From: Bradyrhizobium zhanjiangense | GTDB taxonomy: Bacteria; Pseudomonadota; Alphaproteobacteria; Rhizobiales; Xanthobacteraceae | NCBI RefSeq assembly: GCF_004114935.1 | Contig: NZ_CP022221.1 | Span: 1,633,001-1,697,000, forward strand | Direction: 5' to 3' | Length of the DNA: 64,000 nt | Shown here: positions 48,296-57,901 of the stretch, piece by piece | Numbering within the stretch: the stretch's first letter is position 1 | How the letters are laid out: each line of letters opens with the position of its first letter | The notes under the pieces: generated by a model | What the model saw: only the letters and a program-made list of their open reading frames with translations | Told to the model about the DNA's origin: nothing | Database searches by the model: none | Position numbers and translations under genes: made by a program

Positions 48296-50050
48296 ATGAG
48301 CATCACAAGCGATCAAGCGGGCCAACTGCATCAGCTTCGCCGGCCGACCTTTGTCGAATTGTATTTGCCAAAGCTCGTCACCATTTGGCGTGAGGGGTAC
48401 GGCGTCGCGGACTTTCGCGCCGACGTCTTCGCCGGCCTCACCGTCGCGATCGTGGCACTGCCGCTGTCGATGGCGATCGCGATCGCCTCGGGCGTGACAC
48501 CGGACCGCGGCCTCTACACCGCCGTCGTCGGCGGCTTCATCGTGTCCCTACTCGGCGGCAGCCGTTTCCAGATCGGCGGACCCGCGGGCGCCTTTATCGT
48601 CCTGGTTGCGGTGACGGCCGAGCGGCACGGCGTCGACGGCGTGATCCTCGCCACCATGATGGCGGGGCTGTTCCTGGTCGCCGCAGGCCTGTTGCGGGTC
48701 GGCACCTACATCAAGTTCATTCCCTATCCTGTGACCGTCGGCTTCACCGCCGGCATCGCCGTCATCATTTTTGCGAGCCAGCTCCGCGATCTCGGCGGGA
48801 TCACGCTGGCCGGGAAAGAGCCCAGCGAATTCGTTCCCAAGCTCGTTGCGCTCGCCGGAGGCCTCAACACCATCAATCCATCGGCCGTCGTGGTCGCGAT
48901 CGGCAGCATCGTCATCATCGCCGCCTTGCGGCGCTGGCGGCCGTCCTGGCCCGGCATCCTGATCGCGGTTGCGCTCGCGGCGGTCGCGAGCGCCGTGCTG
49001 TCGCTGCCGGTCGAGACCATCGGCTCGCGCTTCGGCGGCATTCCGCGCGAGCTGCCCTCGCCGGCGCTGCCCGCGTTCTCGCTGGAGAAGGCAAAGGCCG
49101 TGCTGCCGGACGCGATTGCATTTGCGCTGCTGGCGGCCATCGAATCGTTGTTGTCGGCCGTGGTGGCCGACGGCATGACCGGACGCCGTCATCGCTCCAA
49201 TTGCGAGCTGGTGGCGCAAGGCGTCGCCAATATCGGCTCGGCGCTGTTCGGCGGCATCTGCGTTACCGGCCTGATTGCGCGCACCGCGACCAACATCCGC
49301 GCCGGTGCGCGCGGCCCGCTCGCGGGCATGCTGCATTCGGTCTTCCTGCTGCTGTTCATGCTGATCGCGGCGCCGCTCGCAAGCTACATTCCGCTCGCAG
49401 CGCTCGCCTCCGTGCTCGTCGTGGTGGCTTGGACCATGGCGGAGAAGCAGGAATTCGCGACGCTGCTGCGCTCGTCATGGGGCGATGCCGTCGTGCTGCT
49501 CGCAACCTTCCTGCTCACGATCTTCCGCGATCTGACCGAAGGCATTCTGGTCGGCTTCGCGCTCGGCGCGGTGCTGTTCATCCATCGCATGGCGGAGATG
49601 ACGGGCATCGAGGAGCGTACGCCGCTGGTGGTCCCCGATCGCCCCGATGACAGCAACGGTGCGCGCGTTCCCTACGATTCCGCGCTTGCGGTCGACCGCG
49701 ACGTGCTGGTCTATCGCATCACCGGTGCGTTCTTCTTCGGCGCCGCCTCTGCGATTGGAGGCGTGCTCGACGGCGTCGCCGACCAGCGCAAGGCCTTCGT
49801 GGTCGATTTCGCCGCGGTGCCGTTCCTGGACTCCACCGCGGCGAACGTGCTCGGGCGCGTCGCCGCCAAGGCCCATCGCCAGGGCATCAGGCTGTTCATC
49901 ACGGGGGCATCGCCGGCGGTTCGTCGCGCGCTGCTCACCCATGGCGTGACGCCGCCCCGCGCGCGGTATCGCCAGAGCCTCGAGCGAGCGATTGCCGATA
50001 TCAAGGGCCGCGCAACGCAGCCCGAGGCCGATGAGGTTGCCGCGAGCTGA
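48296..50050 (+). CDS. SulP family inorganic anion transporter with STAS domain
   Basis: A 584-residue membrane protein. The N-terminal part has 10 or more helices with the SulP pattern FAGLTVAIVALPLSMAIAIA, TPDRGLYTAVVGGF and GGPAGAFIVLVA; the C-terminal 110 residues form a STAS domain (KAFVVDFAAVPFLDSTAANV) that regulates transport. Members carry sulfate, bicarbonate or C4-dicarboxylates; no substrate marker is seen. Both ATG 48275 (GGGA six bases upstream) and ATG 48296 (GGAG ten bases upstream) are possible starts. Downstream gene aroE begins 91 bases later. Confidence 0.9.
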   Translation: MSITSDQAGQLHQLRRPTFVELYLPKLVTIWREGYGVADFRADVFAGLTVAIVALPLSMAIAIASGVTPDRGLYTAVVGGFIVSLLGGSRFQIGGPAGAFIVLVAVTAERHGVDGVILATMMAGLFLVAAGLLRVGTYIKFIPYPVTVGFTAGIAVIIFASQLRDLGGITLAGKEPSEFVPKLVALAGGLNTINPSAVVVAIGSIVIIAALRRWRPSWPGILIAVALAAVASAVLSLPVETIGSRFGGIPRELPSPALPAFSLEKAKAVLPDAIAFALLAAIESLLSAVVADGMTGRRHRSNCELVAQGVANIGSALFGGICVTGLIARTATNIRAGARGPLAGMLHSVFLLLFMLIAAPLASYIPLAALASVLVVVAWTMAEKQEFATLLRSSWGDAVVLLATFLLTIFRDLTEGILVGFALGAVLFIHRMAEMTGIEERTPLVVPDRPDDSNGARVPYDSALAVDRDVLVYRITGAFFFGAASAIGGVLDGVADQRKAFVVDFAAVPFLDSTAANVLGRVAAKAHRQGIRLFITGASPAVRRALLTHGVTPPRARYRQSLERAIADIKGRATQPEADEVAAS

Positions 50051-50141
50051 CGGCGCCGTGGCGATGCGGCGCTCGTGCGCTTGACAGAGCCTTCGGGACG
50101 CGAAATGGATCGCCTTCCACATCGCTTGAGGGAAGGATGAC

Positions 50142-50975
50142 GTGACCAGGGCTCCCGCCGCTTGTCTGATCGGATGGCCGGCGGCGCATTCGCGCTCGCC
50201 GCTGATTCATCATTACTGGCTGCGCACGCTCGGGATCGAGGGCGGCTACGTCATCGAGGCGGTTCCGCCCGAGGATCTGCGCGACTTCGTGCTGCGGCTG
50301 TCGCTGCGCGGCTTCGTCGGTGCCAACGTCACCATCCCGCACAAGGAGGGCGTGCTGGCGCTGTCGAAACCCGATGCGCGGGCAACGGCCGTCGGCGCGG
50401 CCAATACGCTGTGGTTCGAAGACGGCGAGCTGCACGCGACCAACACCGACGTCGAAGGCTTCATCGGCAATCTCGACGCCAGCGCGCCCGGCTGGGATAC
50501 GGCTGAGGAGGCGCTGGTGCTCGGGGCCGGCGGCTCCTCGCGCGCCGTCGTGTTCGGGCTGCGCGAGCGGGGCATCAAGCGCATCCATCTCGCCAATCGC
50601 ACCATCGCGCGGGCGGAGACGCTGGCAAGACAGTTCGGGCCGAACGTGCACCCCGTTGCATGGGATGCGATCAACGACGTTCTGCCGCGTGCAAAACTTC
50701 TCGTGAACACGACCTCGCTCGGCATGCATGGCCAGCCTTCACTCGACGTCGATGTTGCGCGCCTGCCGCAGGCCGCCGTGGTCGCCGATCTCGTTTATGT
50801 CCCGCTGGTGACGCCGCTGCTTGCGGCAGCAAAAGCGCGCGGCCTTAAGACCGCCGACGGGCTCGGCATGCTGCTGCACCAGGCGGTGCGCGGCTTCGAG
50901 CTGTGGTTCGGCCAGCGGCCTGAGGTCACCGCCGAGCTGCGCGCGCTGGTCGAGGCCGATCTCACAAAGACTTGA
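50142..50975 (+). CDS. aroE: shikimate dehydrogenase
   Basis: AroE reduces 3-dehydroshikimate with NADPH on the way to aromatic amino acids. The 277-residue protein has the substrate loop GWPAAHSRSPLIHHYW, catalytic lysine in NVTIPHKEG, ATNTDVEGF with the conserved Asp, the nucleotide loop GAGGSSRA and NTTSLGM. Start GTG 50142 follows GGAAGGATGAC. In many rhizobia aroE lies with maf, coaE and dnaQ; here none of these is near, so this may be a second copy, possibly quinate/shikimate-type. Confidence 0.92.
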   Translation: MTRAPAACLIGWPAAHSRSPLIHHYWLRTLGIEGGYVIEAVPPEDLRDFVLRLSLRGFVGANVTIPHKEGVLALSKPDARATAVGAANTLWFEDGELHATNTDVEGFIGNLDASAPGWDTAEEALVLGAGGSSRAVVFGLRERGIKRIHLANRTIARAETLARQFGPNVHPVAWDAINDVLPRAKLLVNTTSLGMHGQPSLDVDVARLPQAAVVADLVYVPLVTPLLAAAKARGLKTADGLGMLLHQAVRGFELWFGQRPEVTAELRALVEADLTKT

Positions 50976-51031
50976 GAGAATAGCGCGGCTGTTCCGGAGT
51001 TCTCCCTCCGTGGGGATAACCGGAGACCGTC

Positions 51032-51658
51032 ATGTCTGTTCAACGTGCAACTTTCACACGTCCACTTCTCGCCGTCGCAATGGTGGCCCTCTCGACCTAC
51101 TGTATCTTCGCCCAGAAAGCGCCGGTGCCGACGCGCGTGCGCGGCACGATCGAGAGCGTCAATGGCGACACCATGCAGGTCAAGTCGCGCAGCGGCGAAG
51201 ACGTCAAGCTTCACATCGCCTCTGACGTGAACGTCGCAGGCATCACCAAGATTTCACTCGCCGACATCAAGCCGGGTTCGTTCATCGGCGCAACCACCGT
51301 GCCTGGGCCGAACGGCGGCCAGAATGCGGTCGAGATCCACGTGTTTCCGGAGAGCATGCGCGGCACCGGGGAGGGCTCGCGGCCCTGGGATCTCAAGCCC
51401 AATTCCAGCATGACCAATGCGACGGTCGCCGAGAGTGTGGTCGGCAATGACGGCCACACGCTGCTGGTCAAGTACAAGGACGGCGAGAAGAAGGTGTTCG
51501 TCGCCGACAACACCCCGGTGGTCACTTATGTGCCGGGCGAGAAGTCCGAGCTCAAAGCCGGGGCCAAGATCATCGCGTTCACGAAGCAATTGCCGGACGG
51601 CTCTTTCGAGACCAATCGCGTCGGCGTCGGCCGCGACGGCGTCACGCCGCCGATGTGA
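51032..51658 (+). CDS. exported protein with repeated beta-domain (DUF5666-like)
   Basis: A 208-residue protein with a hydrophobic start (RPLLAVAMVALSTYCIFAQ) acting as signal peptide or anchor. The mature part has two similar strand-rich blocks: VRGTIESVNGDTMQVKSRSG with LADIKPGSFIGATTV, and VVGNDGHTLLVKYKDGEKKV with ELKAGAKIIAFT. This OB-like repeat resembles DUF5666-type exported proteins. Function unknown. It lies 56 bases after aroE, but a promoter could fit in the gap. Confidence 0.75.
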   Translation: MSVQRATFTRPLLAVAMVALSTYCIFAQKAPVPTRVRGTIESVNGDTMQVKSRSGEDVKLHIASDVNVAGITKISLADIKPGSFIGATTVPGPNGGQNAVEIHVFPESMRGTGEGSRPWDLKPNSSMTNATVAESVVGNDGHTLLVKYKDGEKKVFVADNTPVVTYVPGEKSELKAGAKIIAFTKQLPDGSFETNRVGVGRDGVTPPM

Positions 51659-51699
51659 GGCGCGGGATATATTGCGCAACTACCGCGACAGACACCGCT

Positions 51700-51855
51700 G
51701 TCGTCCCGGACAAGCGTTAGCGCAGATCCGGGACCCATAACCACAGGGTCAAGTTGTTGCGCGAAGGAGGTAACTCCGAGTCCCCGTAGCCACGTCCGCC
51801 TGTGGCTATGGGGCCCGGATCGGCGCGCGCTTAGGGCGCGCTTGTCCGGGACGAC
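51700..51855. repeat. intergenic palindromic repeat, family C
   Basis: gtcgtcccggacaagcgttag ... gggacccataaccac / tgtggctatggggcccgg ... cttgtccgggacgac. Confidence 0.9.
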
Positions 51856-51882
51856 GGCTATGTTTGACGCGACGGTTTCGCC

Positions 51883-53019
51883 TCACACCGCAATGATGTG
51901 ATCGTCGATCTCGTCGATCCTGTTGACGCCGCACAGGCCCATGGTGGTGAGCAGCTCTTTCTGGATGATGTCGATCGCCTTGGCGACGCCGGCCTGGCCG
52001 CCGGCCCCTAAGCCATAGGCGTAGGCGCGGCCGATCATGCAGGATTTTGCGCCGAGCGCGAGCGCGCGCATCACGTCCTGGCCGGAGCGGATGCCGCCGT
52101 CGAACATGATCTCCATCTTGTCGCCGACCGCGTCCGCGATCTCGGGCAGCACCTCGATCGAGGACGGCGCGCCGTCGAGCTGCCGGCCGCCATGGTTGGA
52201 GACGACGAGGGCCTGCGCGCCGGTCTTAGCGGCTTCCTCGGCGTCCTCGACGTCGAGGATGCCCTTGATGACGAGCTTGCCCGGCCAGATGCTGCGGACC
52301 CACTCGACGTCCTTCCAGTTCAAGGAGGTGTCGAACTGCGATGCGGTCCATTCGGCGAGGCGGTTGAGATCCTCGGTGTTCTTCACGTGGCCGGCGATGT
52401 TGCCGAAGGTGCGGCGCTTGCCTTGCAGCACGCCTGAGACCCAGGCCGGCTTGCTGGCGAAATCCAGAAGCTTCGATAGCGACCATTCCGGTGGCACCGT
52501 CATGCCGTTCTTGATGTCGGCGTGGCGTTGGCCGATCACCTGCAGGTCGACGGTGAGCACCAGCGCGCTGCACTTGGCCGCGATGGCGCGCTGGATCAGA
52601 TCCTTGATGAAGCCGCGGTCCTTCATGACGTAGAGCTGGAACCAGAACGGCTTCTCGACACTCGCGGCGATATCCTCGATCGAGCAGATCGACATAGTCG
52701 ATTGCGTGAACGGGATACCGGCGGCCTGCGCGGCGCGGCAGGCATGGATCTCGCCGTCGCCATGCTGCATGCCGAGCAAGCCGACAGGCGCCAGGATCAG
52801 CGGCATGGTCGAGGGCTCGCCGAGGATCGTGGTCGAGGTGTCGCGCTTGGAGACGTCGACCAGGATGCGCTGGCGGAACTTGATCGCCTGCATGTCCTCG
52901 CGGTTGGCGCGCAGCGTCTCCTCGGCATAGGAGCCGCGGTCGCAATAGTCGAAGAACGCCTTCGGCACGCGGCGCTTATGCAGCGCGCGAAGATCGTCGA
53001 TACAGGTGATGTGCTTCAT
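51883..53019 (-). CDS. lldD: FMN-dependent alpha-hydroxy-acid dehydrogenase (L-lactate dehydrogenase type)
   Basis: A 378-residue FMN TIM-barrel enzyme that oxidises L-lactate or a related 2-hydroxy acid, passing electrons to the quinone pool. Family residues: Tyr in FFDYCDRGSYAEETLR, PLILAPVGLLGMQHGDGE, QLYVMKDRG, the lysine in GKLVIKGILDVEDAEEA, and the active-site VVSNHGGRQLDGAPSS with catalytic His and Arg; FDGGIRSGQDVMRAL binds the FMN phosphate. Substrate is inferred. ATG 53019 follows GGGGAAACG. No LldR or permease is adjacent. Confidence 0.9.
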   Translation of the reverse strand: MKHITCIDDLRALHKRRVPKAFFDYCDRGSYAEETLRANREDMQAIKFRQRILVDVSKRDTSTTILGEPSTMPLILAPVGLLGMQHGDGEIHACRAAQAAGIPFTQSTMSICSIEDIAASVEKPFWFQLYVMKDRGFIKDLIQRAIAAKCSALVLTVDLQVIGQRHADIKNGMTVPPEWSLSKLLDFASKPAWVSGVLQGKRRTFGNIAGHVKNTEDLNRLAEWTASQFDTSLNWKDVEWVRSIWPGKLVIKGILDVEDAEEAAKTGAQALVVSNHGGRQLDGAPSSIEVLPEIADAVGDKMEIMFDGGIRSGQDVMRALALGAKSCMIGRAYAYGLGAGGQAGVAKAIDIIQKELLTTMGLCGVNRIDEIDDHIIAV

Positions 53020-53098
53020 GATCGTTTCCCCGGCCCGTCTTGCATCGGATGATTTCGGGGTCATCTAGCATGGTTAGATGCACAGCCAAATCGTTTGA

Positions 53099-53278
<180 letters not shown>

Positions 53279-53499
53279 GGCCGGGTTCCATCCCGTTCCG
53301 GCTTCCCTGCAGGGAAATATAGTGTTAACAATATGTTATCGGGCACGCGGCGGGCCCGGTTCCGTAATGATTCATCATATTTTTTGAAGCCAAGTTAGCC
53401 GCGATGGTTTTATAAGAGCTCAGCAAATCAGGGATGCGGGGCCTTTTCGGGCAGCCCGTGGTTGTCGAGGGGACCCCTGATTGTTGCCTGGGGGACGAT

Positions 53500-54843
53500 A
53501 TGAGCCGCAAATATTTCGGGACGGACGGGATTCGGGGCCGCGCCAACGGACTGATCACGCCGGAGCTCGCGCTCAAGGTCGGCCAGGCCGCGGGCCTTGC
53601 GTTTCAACGCGGCGACCACCGCCATCGGGTTGTGATCGGTAAGGACACCCGCCTGTCCGGCTACATGATCGAATATGCGATGGTCGCTGGCTTCACCTCG
53701 GTCGGCATGGACGTGCTGCTGGTCGGCCCGATGCCGACACCGGCGGTCGCGATGCTGACCAAGTCGATGCGCGCCGATCTCGGCGTGATGATCTCGGCTT
53801 CGCACAATCTGTTCGAGGACAACGGCATCAAGCTGTTCGGCCCGCAGGGCTTCAAGCTCTCCGACGACGTCGAGCGGCAGATCGAGCAGCTGCTCGACGA
53901 ATCCCTCGACAAGAGGCTCGCGCAGAGCGCGAGCTTGGGCCGCGCCCGCCGCATCGACGGCGTGCATGACCGCTACATCGAATTCGCCAAGCGCACGCTG
54001 CCGCGCGATCTGTCGCTGGATGGTTTGCGCGTCGTGATCGATTGCGCCAACGGCGCCGCCTACAAGGTGGTGCCGGAAGCGCTGTGGGAATTGGGTGCCG
54101 ACGTCGTTCCGATCGGCGTCGAGCCCGACGGCTTCAACATCAACAAGGAATGCGGCTCGACCTCGCCGGAAGCGCTGTCGAAGAAGGTGCGCGAGATGCG
54201 CGCCGACATCGGCATCGCGCTCGACGGTGACGCCGATCGCGTCATCCTGGTCGACGAGCGCGGTCATCTCGTCGACGGTGACCAGCTGCTCGCGGTGATC
54301 GCGCAGAGCTGGAAGGAAGACGGCCGGCTGTCGCGGCCGGGCATCGTCGCGACCGTGATGTCCAATCTCGGCCTCGAGCGTTTCCTGAACGGGCAGGGGC
54401 TCGATCTCGTCCGCACGCCGGTCGGCGACCGCTACGTGCTCGAGCAGATGCTGAACGGCGGCTACAATCTCGGCGGCGAGCAGTCCGGCCACATCATCCT
54501 GTCCGACTACGCCACCACCGGCGACGGCTTCGTTGCGGCCTTGCAGGTGCTGGCGGTGGTGCAGAAGCTGCGCCGTCCGGTGTCCGAAGTCTGCCACCGC
54601 TTCGATCCGCTGCCGCAGATCCTGAAGAACGTCCGTCACAAGGGCGGCAAGCCGCTCGACGATTCCGACGTCAAGTCGGCGATCTCCGACGGCGAGAAAC
54701 GCCTCAACGGCTGCGGCCGCCTCCTGATCCGATCCTCCGGCACCGAACCGGTGATCCGCGTCATGGGCGAGGGCGAGGACCGTATCCTGGTCGAGGACGT
54801 CGTCGACACCATCGTCTCCGCGCTCGGCCAAGCGGCGGCGTAA
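53500..54843 (+). CDS. glmM: phosphoglucosamine mutase
   Basis: GlmM converts glucosamine-6-phosphate to glucosamine-1-phosphate for UDP-GlcNAc, hence peptidoglycan and LPS. The 447-residue protein has FGTDGIRG at the start, the phosphoserine loop GVMISASHN with S101, the metal loop DGDADR near residue 240, the sugar loop GGEQSGHII, and the phosphate-binding [13 protein letters not shown] at the end. ATG 53500 follows GGGGGA. The 221-base upstream gap is AT-richer (gttaacaatatgttat) and probably carries the promoter. In many bacteria glmM follows folP/ftsH; here it stands alone. Confidence 0.96.
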   Translation: MSRKYFGTDGIRGRANGLITPELALKVGQAAGLAFQRGDHRHRVVIGKDTRLSGYMIEYAMVAGFTSVGMDVLLVGPMPTPAVAMLTKSMRADLGVMISASHNLFEDNGIKLFGPQGFKLSDDVERQIEQLLDESLDKRLAQSASLGRARRIDGVHDRYIEFAKRTLPRDLSLDGLRVVIDCANGAAYKVVPEALWELGADVVPIGVEPDGFNINKECGSTSPEALSKKVREMRADIGIALDGDADRVILVDERGHLVDGDQLLAVIAQSWKEDGRLSRPGIVATVMSNLGLERFLNGQGLDLVRTPVGDRYVLEQMLNGGYNLGGEQSGHIILSDYATTGDGFVAALQVLAVVQKLRRPVSEVCHRFDPLPQILKNVRHKGGKPLDDSDVKSAISDGEKRLNGCGRLLIRSSGTEPVIRVMGEGEDRILVEDVVDTIVSALGQAAA

Positions 54844-54866
54844 GGTCTTCCTTCTCCCGCAGTGAC

Positions 54867-54991
54867 GTAGGGTGGGCAAAGCGACTTGTCCGCCGTAGCT
54901 CGAAGAGCGAAGGCGGAAGCGTGCCCACCGTTTCATTTGCAGTGTTGGATTGATGGTGGGCACGGCGCAAGTGCGCCTTTGCCCACCCTAT
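54867..54991. repeat. intergenic palindromic repeat, family D
   Basis: gtagggtgggcaaagcgact ... gtgcccacc / ggtgggcac ... tttgcccaccctat. The inner part has an unusual ccgccgtagctcgaagagcg insert like that in family A at 47.7 kb. Confidence 0.85.
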
Positions 54992-55012
54992 GATTCCGGA
55001 CTCGCGGAGCGG

Positions 55013-55117
55013 GTAAGACAAGCTGCGCAGATCTATCTCTTCATCTTGCTCGCGGCCAACGCCGTCGGTGCGTTTCTCGGTGGTCCCTTGGGCGACCGAT
55101 TTGGCCGCAAGATCGCG
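55013..55117 (+). pseudogene. remnant of an MFS transporter
   Basis: About 35 codons, with no start and no upstream or downstream continuation, read VRQAAQIYLFILLAANAVGA and FLGGPLGDRFGRKIAI. The GGPLGDRFGRK piece is the conserved loop of major-facilitator transporters, in the form seen in fosmidomycin-resistance-type (Fsr) efflux proteins. The frame runs on to 55192 without further likeness, and stop codons or repeats flank it. I read it as the last trace of a deleted transporter gene. Confidence 0.6.
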
Positions 55118-55290
55118 ATTCCTGCCCAGGCTGCCGCGGCACGCGCGTTAACGCATCCTCTCTCGCCGCGTTGCGGCTTCACACATCGTTAGGAATTGCG
55201 GCGACGTCGTCGCATCTGGCGCGGCGTTCTTGCAACGCTGGCGCGACGCGCGCGTGTGCGGTGAGAAAAAATCAACCTTAAAAATTAGGG

Positions 55291-55305
55291 TTAAGTGGCG
55301 CTTAA
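55291..55305 (+). promoter_or_regulatory. candidate CtrA box (TTAA-N7-TTAA)
   Basis: TTAA (55291-55294), seven bases, TTAA (55302-55305): the full consensus of the alphaproteobacterial cell-cycle regulator CtrA, 86 bases before the ATG of the outer-membrane protein gene. A further TTAA lies just upstream (55278). Only the pattern is seen; binding is inferred. Confidence 0.6.
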
Positions 55306-55391
55306 ACATTTGCTGCCATCGTCCGGGTCGTGAGTTTCCAGAACGTGGGGCGTCTGCATTTTTGCCTCACCGGCCATAAGGACGAAGCCAA

Positions 55392-56210
55392 ATGCGTAGC
55401 GTTAAGTCTCTCCTTGCCGCGGGTGCGGCAACCCTGATCTCGTCGATGGCGTTCGCCGCTGATATGCCGATCGCAGCTCCGCCTCCGATGTACGCGCCGC
55501 CGGCTCCGCCTGCCGATTTTGGTGGCTGGTATCTCCGCGGCGACATCGGCATCAGCAATCAGAAGGTGAAGCAGCTCAACCCGAGCTTCATCGATCCCGG
55601 CATCAGCATTGCCTCGACGCAGGGGCTCGGCTTCGACTCGGCCGGCATCTTCGGCCTCGGTGCCGGCTACAAGTTCAACAACTGGTTCCGTGCCGACGTG
55701 ACCGGTGAATATCGCAGCAGCGCAAACCTGCACGGTCTCCAGGTCATCAATTTCAACGGCGTTCCGGCCTTTACCGACGAATATCATGGCAGCAAGTCAG
55801 AGTGGCTGATCCTCGCCAACGCCTACGTCGATCTCGGTACCTGGTGGTGTGTGACACCGTTCATCGGTGCCGGCGTTGGTGCTTCGCGCAACACCATTTC
55901 GAACTTCCAGGACATCAACACGCCGCTCGGGGGTGCTGCGTTTGCGTCCAACGCCTCGCAATGGAACTTCGCGTGGGCGGCGCATGCCGGTCTCGCCTAC
56001 AAGGTCAATCCGAGCCTCACGCTCGAACTGGCCTATCGCTACGTGGACCTCGGAGACGCGGTCACTGGTACGCTCACCTCCTTCGACGGCGTCAACCGCG
56101 GCCGCACCATGCAGTTCAAGGACATCACCTCGCATGACCTGAAGTTCGGCGTGCGCTGGGATCTCAGCAGCCCGCCGGTCTACGCGCCGCCGCTCGTTAC
56201 CAAGGGCTGA
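55392..56210 (+). CDS. outer-membrane beta-barrel protein (Omp25/Omp31-like)
   Basis: A 272-residue outer-membrane protein. A signal peptide (MRSVKSLLAAGAATLISSMA) ends at AFAAD; a proline-rich linker (PPPMYAPPAPPAD) precedes GGWYLRGDIGISNQ, the usual first strand. Eight or more strands follow (GLGAGYKFNNWFRADVTGEY, WAAHAGLAYKVNPSLTLELA) up to the KFGVRWDL strand. The C-terminus is unusual, with a second proline-rich stretch (SSPPVYAPPLVTKG) instead of a terminal aromatic. A CtrA-type box lies upstream and a terminator downstream. Confidence 0.9.
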   Translation: MRSVKSLLAAGAATLISSMAFAADMPIAAPPPMYAPPAPPADFGGWYLRGDIGISNQKVKQLNPSFIDPGISIASTQGLGFDSAGIFGLGAGYKFNNWFRADVTGEYRSSANLHGLQVINFNGVPAFTDEYHGSKSEWLILANAYVDLGTWWCVTPFIGAGVGASRNTISNFQDINTPLGGAAFASNASQWNFAWAAHAGLAYKVNPSLTLELAYRYVDLGDAVTGTLTSFDGVNRGRTMQFKDITSHDLKFGVRWDLSSPPVYAPPLVTKG

Positions 56211-56236
56211 TCGAGCCTCATCGCTTAAGGTCTTTT

Positions 56237-56270
56237 AACGGCGCGGGATCATCTCGCGCCGTTTTGCTTT
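56237..56270 (+). terminator. intrinsic terminator after the outer-membrane protein gene
   Basis: Perfect 9-bp stem aacggcgcg / cgcgccgtt with a 9-base loop and a TTTTGCTTT tail, 27 bases after the stop. Confidence 0.85.
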
Positions 56271-56376
56271 GCGGATTTTTCATGGCGCGGCAGCGACGAA
56301 CGTGGCGAACGCAACCATTGGTTAAGGTTAACAGGCGATGATCATCGCAACAGTTCGAGTCCGATGGAGCGTTGCG

Positions 56377-57204
56377 ATGCGTAGGCTGATGGTGGCGGCA
56401 GCGATGTTGGGGACGGTGTCTGCCGCGCACGCGGCCGACATGCCGGACCTGCCGATCCTGCGCGGCAGCTTCACCGACGGTCTGAGCACCTCCACAGTCA
56501 ACTGGCAGGGCTCGTATATCGGAGCGCAGGCCGGTTATGGCTCGTCCGACGAGAACTTCAACGGCTCGACCAGCAACATGATGGCTGCATTGTTGGCGGA
56601 TACGTTGATCGAGAGCTCGATGGGCGTGTCCCAGTGGAATCTCGGACTGGGCAAGGCCTCGCAGCGCACGACCGGTTACGGCGCCTTCGTCGGCTACAAC
56701 GCGCAGTGGGACGACGTCGTGATGGGGCTCGAAGTGAGCTGGCTGCACGGCAAGTTCGGAGGAATGTCGTCGGCCAGCGAAAGGCGCGTCAGCGCCACTG
56801 CACTGGCGGACGGCAATTTCCATGATGTCACGGCGACGTCCACATCTTCGATCAGCATCAGCGACATCGGAACGTTCCGCGGCCGCGCCGCTTACGCATG
56901 GGGATGCTTCCTGCCCTACATGTTTGCCGGTCTCGCGCTCGGTAATGCGGACATTGTGCGCACTGCCTACGTGCAGGATCGCGTGAGCGCGACCCAGTTG
57001 GGGACCTACACGCCGCTCGCGCCGTTGAGCTCGACCGATGCCCAGCACAATCACCTGATCTACGGCTACACCGCCGGTCTCGGTATCGACGTCAACCTGG
57101 TCGGCGGATTGTTCATGCGTGCGGAGTACGAATACATCCGCTTCACCTCCCAGGTCGACACCAGCATCAACACCGTCCGCGCCGGCCTCGGCTACAAGTT
57201 CTGA
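56377..57204 (+). CDS. outer-membrane beta-barrel protein
   Basis: A 275-residue outer-membrane protein with signal peptide MRRLMVAAAMLGTVSAAHAA. Barrel strands are clear (WQGSYIGAQAGYGSSDENF, YGAFVGYNAQWDDVVMGLEV, GTFRGRAAYAWGCFLPYMFA, LFMRAEYEYIRFTS) and it ends in phenylalanine (AGLGYKF). It belongs to the same broad family as the proteins at 2-373 and 55392-56210. ATG 56377 fits the signal peptide and has GGAG seven bases upstream; an ATG at 56338 would add 13 residues. A TTAAGGTTAA element lies at 56322-56331. Confidence 0.9.
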   Translation: MRRLMVAAAMLGTVSAAHAADMPDLPILRGSFTDGLSTSTVNWQGSYIGAQAGYGSSDENFNGSTSNMMAALLADTLIESSMGVSQWNLGLGKASQRTTGYGAFVGYNAQWDDVVMGLEVSWLHGKFGGMSSASERRVSATALADGNFHDVTATSTSSISISDIGTFRGRAAYAWGCFLPYMFAGLALGNADIVRTAYVQDRVSATQLGTYTPLAPLSSTDAQHNHLIYGYTAGLGIDVNLVGGLFMRAEYEYIRFTSQVDTSINTVRAGLGYKF

Positions 57205-57294
57205 CGCGGTCACATCTGACGTGCTTCGGCTACGCCGCGGTTGACAGCTCCCGTCCGTCCTGATGCTCTGTCGCTCAAAAGCAGGGCGGCGGCG

Positions 57295-57885
57295 ATGCAG
57301 ATCTACGGCGATAGCAATTCCGGCAATTGTCTCAAGGTGAAGTGGGTCTGCGACAAGCTCGCGCTGCCCTACCAGTGGATTGAAATCGACACACGCAAGG
57401 GCGAGACCCGCACGCCGCAATTCCTGAAGATGAACGGCGCCGGTCAGGTGCCGACCGTCGCGTTCGACGACGGCCGCACGCTGGCGCAATCCAATGCCAT
57501 CATCCGCTATCTCGCCCGCGACAGCGCGCTCGTTCCGCGCGACGCCTTCATTGCCGCCAAGATGGACGAATGGCTGTTCTGGGAGCAGTACAGCCACGAG
57601 CCCTATATCGCGGTGTGCCGCTTCCTCCTGGTCTATCTCGGCAGGAAGGCATCCGAGCTCGACCCCGAGAAGGTCAAGCGCGGCTATGCGGCGCTCGACC
57701 GCATGGAGCAGCATCTTTCGGTCAGCCGCTTCTTCACTGGTGAGGCGGTTTCGCTCGCGGATGTCTCGCTGCTCGCCTATACCCGCGTTGCGCATGAGGG
57801 CGGCTTCGATCTCGCTCGCCATGCGGCCGTCCGTCGCTGGATCGGCGAGGCCGAGGCCTTTCTCGGCCTTGCGCCGGCGCGCTGA
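57295..57885 (+). CDS. glutathione S-transferase family protein
   Basis: A 196-residue GST, opening MQIYGDSNSGNCLKVKWVCD with serine/asparagine at the active-site turn, then DTRKGETRTPQFL, the cis-proline GQVPTVAFDDG, QSNAIIRYL and a helical domain with GEAVSLADVSLLAY. Start ATG 57295, as the TTG at 57241 lacks a site. Close in layout to the protein at 42063-42713. It is followed 16 bases on by the GNAT gene, so the two are likely co-transcribed and may act in one detoxification step. Confidence 0.92.
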   Translation: MQIYGDSNSGNCLKVKWVCDKLALPYQWIEIDTRKGETRTPQFLKMNGAGQVPTVAFDDGRTLAQSNAIIRYLARDSALVPRDAFIAAKMDEWLFWEQYSHEPYIAVCRFLLVYLGRKASELDPEKVKRGYAALDRMEQHLSVSRFFTGEAVSLADVSLLAYTRVAHEGGFDLARHAAVRRWIGEAEAFLGLAPAR

Positions 57886-57901
57886 GCCTGGAGTAACGCG
57901 A

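Noticed and set aside
53428..54963. 511-codon antisense frame over glmM
   Set aside because: Composition of a shadow frame; glmM has all family motifs.
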